Both the position numbers and the translations under genes were made by a program. The notes beneath the pieces are model-generated. The model was not told where the DNA came from and made no database searches. It saw only the letters and a program-made list of their open reading frames with translations. Shown in pieces: positions 4,456-7,919 of a DNA stretch of 7,919 nt. The stretch is from assembly GCA_030627225.1 (NCBI GenBank), contig DAOUSM010000033.1:1-7919 (forward strand), written 5' to 3'. This stretch comes from Candidatus Bathyarchaeota archaeon (GTDB lineage Archaea; Thermoproteota; Bathyarchaeia; Bathyarchaeales; Bathycorpusculaceae). The number at the start of each line of letters is the position of its first letter. Within the stretch, counting starts at the first letter, position 1.

Positions 4456-7400
4456 GCTATGTACTTGTCAACGTCGATCTCATTTTTTGTTGCCAGCTCA
4501 ACTGGTTTGACACGTGGTTCTTTAACAACTTTTACAAAGCTTATCAGGTCGCCAGCTTTTAACTCCATTCCTCCTTCTTTTAGGATTTTTGCGGCTTTGA
4601 CATGTTGAGGTGTTGTTTTTGTGTAGCGTTCTAGCTCTTCGCCTAAAACCACATTGAACGCTAGTTCGCTTAGGCTTTCCCATTCCCGTCTCTTCAACCG
4701 TATATAACAATCACGGACAATTTCGCTAATGTCCTTTTTTGCGTTTTCAAAGTCTGCTGGTGTCTTCACCATTGCCAAGCGTTCTTTCATCCTGTCAAAG
4801 GCTTTTTTGATGAACAATGGAATATGCCTCTTTTTCCCTGTTAATCCCTTGACGTCAACGCTTCCATCCTCTAAAACTCCGAGGTAATTCTTTTTTCGCG
4901 AACTGAAAACTGCATATCTGTAAACCTTGTCTACATCCAAGCTCATTTTTAACTCTTTTAGGGACCAGTCAGCCAAGGTTTCAATCTGTTCTTCGCGGGG
5001 GTTCTTCAAAAAGACACTGTCCGTGTCTCCGTAAAGCACTTTAACCCCAAGTTCCTTCGCCTTCCCAATGATCTTATTAATAGCATGCCGACCAATCGCA
5101 GCCGTCGCCTCAGCTGCCGGGGGACAATACAAATCGAATGAGGTTGACCCAAAGACTCCATAGTTGGCGTTTAGAATCACTTTTAAAGCGCCTTGAATCA
5201 AGTTGTACCAGTTCCGTAAGTCAGTTGGCAGACTCATATCCTTCGCCCTAGGCTTATACCACTTGACACGTAGGTCTCGAAGCGAGCCGATCAATAGGCT
5301 CTCTAACGCCCTGTGCCTCCTACAAACCCAGTGCGGCGTGCCGGGAACCACATTATCTCTACATTCCTTATGCGGACAACGAATGGACTGATAACCTACA
5401 TTCCAAACCTTCATGATAGATGGATATAGACTGTTGTGTGCGCATATCCATCCTGTGCCGCTGATGAAACTGTTCGTTTCATTAACGCCTATGTCGTAGA
5501 CGAATCCGCTGGACGGAAGGACCTCTTCGACGCTATCTACTTTTAGGACTTGGATATCGGATGAGAGAAATGAATGTAACCGTTTCCATTCGGTGTAAAT
5601 TGGATAATCAATCCATTTAGAACCATGTCTTATATGGAAGCGAGTTACGTGTTCATTAAGCTCTCGCAAAGGCAGCCCTACAAGGTCAGAGACCAGCCTT
5701 ACCTCGTTCGCTTTTACCGTTTTGAAGTAGAGGCATGCCACAACGGCTTTTCTTTCTTGCGTTGAAAGTTTATTCCACCAAGTTCCGTAGCGAGATTTCA
5801 GGTGAAATTTAATAAGTTGACGCCCCTCTTCATCAAATGAAAGTGTGGCTTCATCGGGCAGACTTTCTAAGAGATGTCCGTCAAGATCGTTGAGAAGCGT
5901 TGAAAACTGTCTGAGAACATCCACCCTTTTCGTTCCATCAGAGGCTTTGCAGGGAATACCCTTCCGTATGGTTTGAGGGAGTAGCGCTGTTGGGAACAGA
6001 TACGATGGGTGACGATTATGAGTTATGCTAATGTCATCCCAGTTGTCATTAACACGTATAGTATAACTAATCACACAGTCTTTGACTGCACACTTTCCAT
6101 GTTTCCGTGATTTGTTAACCTTCTCCGACTTTTCATCGATCGTTATACCCCTTTTCCCTAGGCTCAAGAGAAACAAAATAAGATCATTTGCAAGGCTCTT
6201 TGAGAAAGTTCGGCATGCGTATCCAGAATCGTAACGCCACCCATCACCGTTAAGATAAGCTTTCAGAAATGCCATTTTTGTTGTCTTATCAGCGAAGAAT
6301 AAGAAGCTGGGTATTGATTTGTCGTATGCATCTTTGCCTGCTTCGAGACAGACCATTAATAAGTAGGAGACAATATGAGATTTGCTTAAAACTGCGCCAA
6401 CCTTTTGACGGCTAAAAGGAAAACCAAGCTGTGTTAAACAATTAAAAATATCTTTTCTTATCTCTGGGTTTTCTTGCGCGATGACAACACTGTCATTCGT
6501 AGAACAAACTGATCCCTCAGATAGATAATACCCTAAGAACTTTGCAAAATGCTTTAAAGGAAGAATAAGTTTACATCCGAAGCCTCGTATTTTATACTTT
6601 TTGCCTTCAAGATAAACCCTCCAATTATGGAGGTCATCAACTGGAATAATATCTAAATAGGGTCTAAAATCATTGAATCGGAAAACGAGCCTTTTACCTT
6701 GGGGCTCTCGATAATAAAGTTTCTTCACCATGGCCTTTTGAAGAGGTGCTGCAACCCTTTTCCTCCATTGCGTCGAGAGTCTGCCATAATTGAAGACGAG
6801 AAGCAATGGTTCAGTTTTCTCATCGGGCAAGGATCTTAAAAGATTTAGTAAATTTATCTTACCCTTATAAATTACTGGAAAATTTAACCTGCTCGGAACG
6901 ATTATGTAGTCACCCGTTTTTAGTTTACCAACTTTAATAGGAGCGACCTTCAAATTTTCATCTAACTTAAACAAACTATGATTGGGAGTTACTCGTATGT
7001 AACGACCGTCCGAAGTTTTTATCTTTAGTAGTCCGCCTTCCCATCTATGCCTTGAAACCTGAATGATAGGCTTAAATGAGATTTTCCCCTCCTTATCAAA
7101 ACATAGTACTTCCCAGCCATCCCCGTCTGCAACCTGTAGCTCTGAAGTAGTTGATAAAGGCAATAGGCTATCCACAAATTTTCCTATTTTCATTTGATGA
7201 AAATCATTTTCTCCTCTTCTTACTATAATAGGCTCCTCTGAATCAACGCTAGCGAAGTCCATGACTGCAACGTTGAAGTGTGTGCCTGGAACGGGTTCGA
7301 CAACGATTGCGCCTTTGTACTTCTTGCCTTTGATTATTGCTTTGGTTGCTGTTTTGCCTTTTGTGGCTAGGATGTCTGCTGCGTTTGGAATAAGCATGTT

Positions 7401-7919
7401 TCTTCTGCGGTGTTCGCGGTGTATGAAATTCCTTATCCAGCGAGAAACTCCTTGACGGCTTACATCTTCCATTGGCATGTTGCTTATTCTAGCCAAAACC
7501 AAAATGAGATTCATAACTAAGTCGTCTTCGAAACTTGTGAGCTTGAAAGCGATTTCAGCATCCCTAAAACAGTATTTGGCAAGCTCTGTGTAAGTTAATT
7601 CGCCTATGCTTTTTTCTAGTCTAATTTTTTCCATTCCGGTTAAGGCTCTGCCGACATCGTCAAGTGTCACATCCCGATAACGGTTGTTGAAGGCGTAAAT
7701 TTGGATAGAGCGGTTGAAGAAAAACTTGTACAAGTCTATATGGATGCCGTATTTTAGCAGGCAGACACGTCTACCAATCTCTATGGGGATTTCGTCCCTT
7801 CTTAAACCAAAGTTTTGTGCCCTATGAGCCAAATAACGCAAATCGAAATCGTCGCCATTGAAGGTGATGACGAAGGGATAGCTCCACAAAGCATCAAAAA
7901 CAGCTCTTATAAGCTTCTC
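4362..7919 (-). CDS. Family B DNA polymerase with in-frame intein, N-terminus outside window
   Basis: The frame runs off the right edge: codons before the TTG at 7889 remain open and read as polymerase (EKLIRAVFDAL), so the true start lies beyond 7919. Counting from that TTG, exonuclease motif Exo II is FNGDDFD (10-16) and Exo III is YCFRD (106-110); Exo I is outside. Polymerase motif A is split by the intein into MDFA (210-213) and SLYPSI (820-825). Motif B is KVILNANYG (903-911), motif C YGDTDS (953-958) and the KKxY-type motif KKNY (999-1002). A Cys/His cluster (C838, C843, C856, H859) follows motif A, as in crenarchaeal PolB. All visible catalytic residues are present, so the spliced enzyme should be an active replicative polymerase with proofreading. 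Without the intein, 579 residues of host protein are visible; roughly 200 or more are missing at the N-terminus. The C-terminus (ends LTKLERFM) overlaps queT tail to tail. Confidence 0.95.
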   Translation of the reverse strand, partial: EKLIRAVFDALWSYPFVITFNGDDFDLRYLAHRAQNFGLRRDEIPIEIGRRVCLLKYGIHIDLYKFFFNRSIQIYAFNNRYRDVTLDDVGRALTGMEKIRLEKSIGELTYTELAKYCFRDAEIAFKLTSFEDDLVMNLILVLARISNMPMEDVSRQGVSRWIRNFIHREHRRRNMLIPNAADILATKGKTATKAIIKGKKYKGAIVVEPVPGTHFNVAVMDFASVDSEEPIIVRRGENDFHQMKIGKFVDSLLPLSTTSELQVADGDGWEVLCFDKEGKISFKPIIQVSRHRWEGGLLKIKTSDGRYIRVTPNHSLFKLDENLKVAPIKVGKLKTGDYIIVPSRLNFPVIYKGKINLLNLLRSLPDEKTEPLLLVFNYGRLSTQWRKRVAAPLQKAMVKKLYYREPQGKRLVFRFNDFRPYLDIIPVDDLHNWRVYLEGKKYKIRGFGCKLILPLKHFAKFLGYYLSEGSVCSTNDSVVIAQENPEIRKDIFNCLTQLGFPFSRQKVGAVLSKSHIVSYLLMVCLEAGKDAYDKSIPSFLFFADKTTKMAFLKAYLNGDGWRYDSGYACRTFSKSLANDLILFLLSLGKRGITIDEKSEKVNKSRKHGKCAVKDCVISYTIRVNDNWDDISITHNRHPSYLFPTALLPQTIRKGIPCKASDGTKRVDVLRQFSTLLNDLDGHLLESLPDEATLSFDEEGRQLIKFHLKSRYGTWWNKLSTQERKAVVACLYFKTVKANEVRLVSDLVGLPLRELNEHVTRFHIRHGSKWIDYPIYTEWKRLHSFLSSDIQVLKVDSVEEVLPSSGFVYDIGVNETNSFISGTGWICAHNSLYPSIMKVWNVGYQSIRCPHKECRDNVVPGTPHWVCRRHRALESLLIGSLRDLRVKWYKPRAKDMSLPTDLRNWYNLIQGALKVILNANYGVFGSTSFDLYCPPAAEATAAIGRHAINKIIGKAKELGVKVLYGDTDSVFLKNPREEQIETLADWSLKELKMSLDVDKVYRYAVFSSRKKNYLGVLEDGSVDVKGLTGKKRHIPLFIKKAFDRMKERLAMVKTPADFENAKKDISEIVRDCYIRLKRREWESLSELAFNVVLGEELERYTKTTPQHVKAAKILKEGGMELKAGDLISFVKVVKEPRVKPVELATKNEIDVDKYIAYLHSTFDQVLDALGLDFDEIIGLTKLERFM
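5685..5903 (-). repeat. Intein internal repeat, copy 2 (between endonuclease block H and splicing block F)
   Basis: Residues 663-735 repeat the pattern of copy 1: LLESLPDE, then YG and LSTQERKAV, with about 14 extra residues between SLPDE and LSTQ. After it comes a helical stretch (RLVSDLVGLPLRELNEHV) that could be a helix-turn-helix. Identities are short but in the same order, which suggests a diverged duplication. Confidence 0.45.
6690..6857 (-). repeat. Intein internal repeat, copy 1 (between splicing block B and endonuclease block C)
   Basis: Residues 345-400 of the visible frame contain LLRSLPDE, then YG and LSTQWRKRV in the same order as a second stretch downstream. In related archaeal polymerase inteins this position carries an INLLELL..LP segment, so this copy is probably the ancestral one. 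The likely role is DNA contact or linking of the splicing and endonuclease domains; that is inference. Confidence 0.5.

Larger units (their letters stand above)
5433..7250 (-). other. Intein with LAGLIDADG homing endonuclease, inserted in polymerase motif A
   Basis: The 606-residue intein starts at Ser (codon 7250-7248, after MDFA) and ends ICAHN (Asn codon 5435-5433), followed by Ser of SLYPSI. Splicing signals are complete: Ser1, block B TPNHSLF with the TxxH pattern, block F-like VYDIGVNETNSF, and block G with penultimate His and final Asn plus a +1 Ser. The endonuclease core has block C LGYYLSEGS (acidic E458 of the joined frame), block D KSIPSF, block E FLKAYLNGDG (acidic D549) and a block H-like SKSLANDLILFLLSLG. 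Both catalytic acids are present, so the element looks mobile or recently so. The position inside the invariant DFxSLYPSI is a known insertion site in archaeal family B polymerases. At 606 residues it is large for a LAGLIDADG intein, and the extra length lies around a duplicated segment flanking the endonuclease. Confidence 0.95.

Noticed and set aside
4522..4710. 62-codon minus-strand frame inside the polymerase gene
   Set aside because: Same strand but another frame of a well-supported gene; basic low-quality peptide without a start signal.
5203..5391. 62-codon plus-strand frame opposite the polymerase Cys/His region
   Set aside because: Antisense to conserved polymerase sequence with no ribosome site.
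7261..7455. 64-codon plus-strand hydrophobic frame just outside the intein
   Set aside because: Antisense to the conserved host polymerase sequence before motif A; hydrophobicity follows from the reverse strand codons.
1..7919. CRISPR array, tandem direct repeats or integrase attachment site
   Set aside because: No regularly spaced repeats and no tRNA or integrase sequence were seen on reading both strands.

Overview
The window looks like a piece of an archaeal chromosome, most likely from the TACK side of the archaea (a Bathyarchaeia-like lineage would fit, but this is inference). The grounds are an archaeal oligosaccharyltransferase AglB with a WWDYG motif, an Alg7/DPAGT1-like GlcNAc-1-phosphate transferase, a family B DNA polymerase of crenarchaeal style with a Cys/His cluster, a TTTATAAA TATA box, strong GGAGGTGA-type ribosome binding sites and TTG start codons.

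Layout. Left (2-469, +): the C-terminal part of a glycine-cleavage T protein, cut by the window edge. Next (532-3630, +): aglB and, 12 bases after its stop, a polyprenyl-phosphate GlcNAc-1-P transferase gene. These two encode enzymes of the last and the first step of N-glycosylation and are probably co-transcribed. Then a non-coding stretch of about 240 bases (3631-3867) that is the most information-rich part of the window. It holds a candidate remnant of an IS200/IS605 (TnpB/omega-RNA) right end, a TATA box, a perfect 8-bp inverted repeat placed like an operator, and a GC-rich leader that can fold into a hairpin whose loop pairs with the Shine-Dalgarno sequence. This leader serves a QueT-family transporter gene, whose real start is a TTG at 3868.

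Right (4362-7919, -): a family B DNA polymerase gene, N-terminus outside the window, interrupted exactly in polymerase motif A by a 606-residue intein with an apparently complete LAGLIDADG homing endonuclease. The intein carries a diverged internal duplication flanking the endonuclease core. The polymerase gene and queT converge and overlap by 94 bases.

How the genes relate: the glycosyl-phosphate transferase would load the first sugar phosphate on dolichol-type phosphate at the cytosolic face, and AglB would transfer the finished glycan to Asn of exported proteins on the outer face. QueT would import a deazapurine precursor, in archaea plausibly for archaeosine in tRNA. GcvT and the polymerase have no evident functional link to these genes. 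The best candidates for something undescribed are the queT leader (operator plus possible translational riboswitch) and the duplicated module inside the intein.
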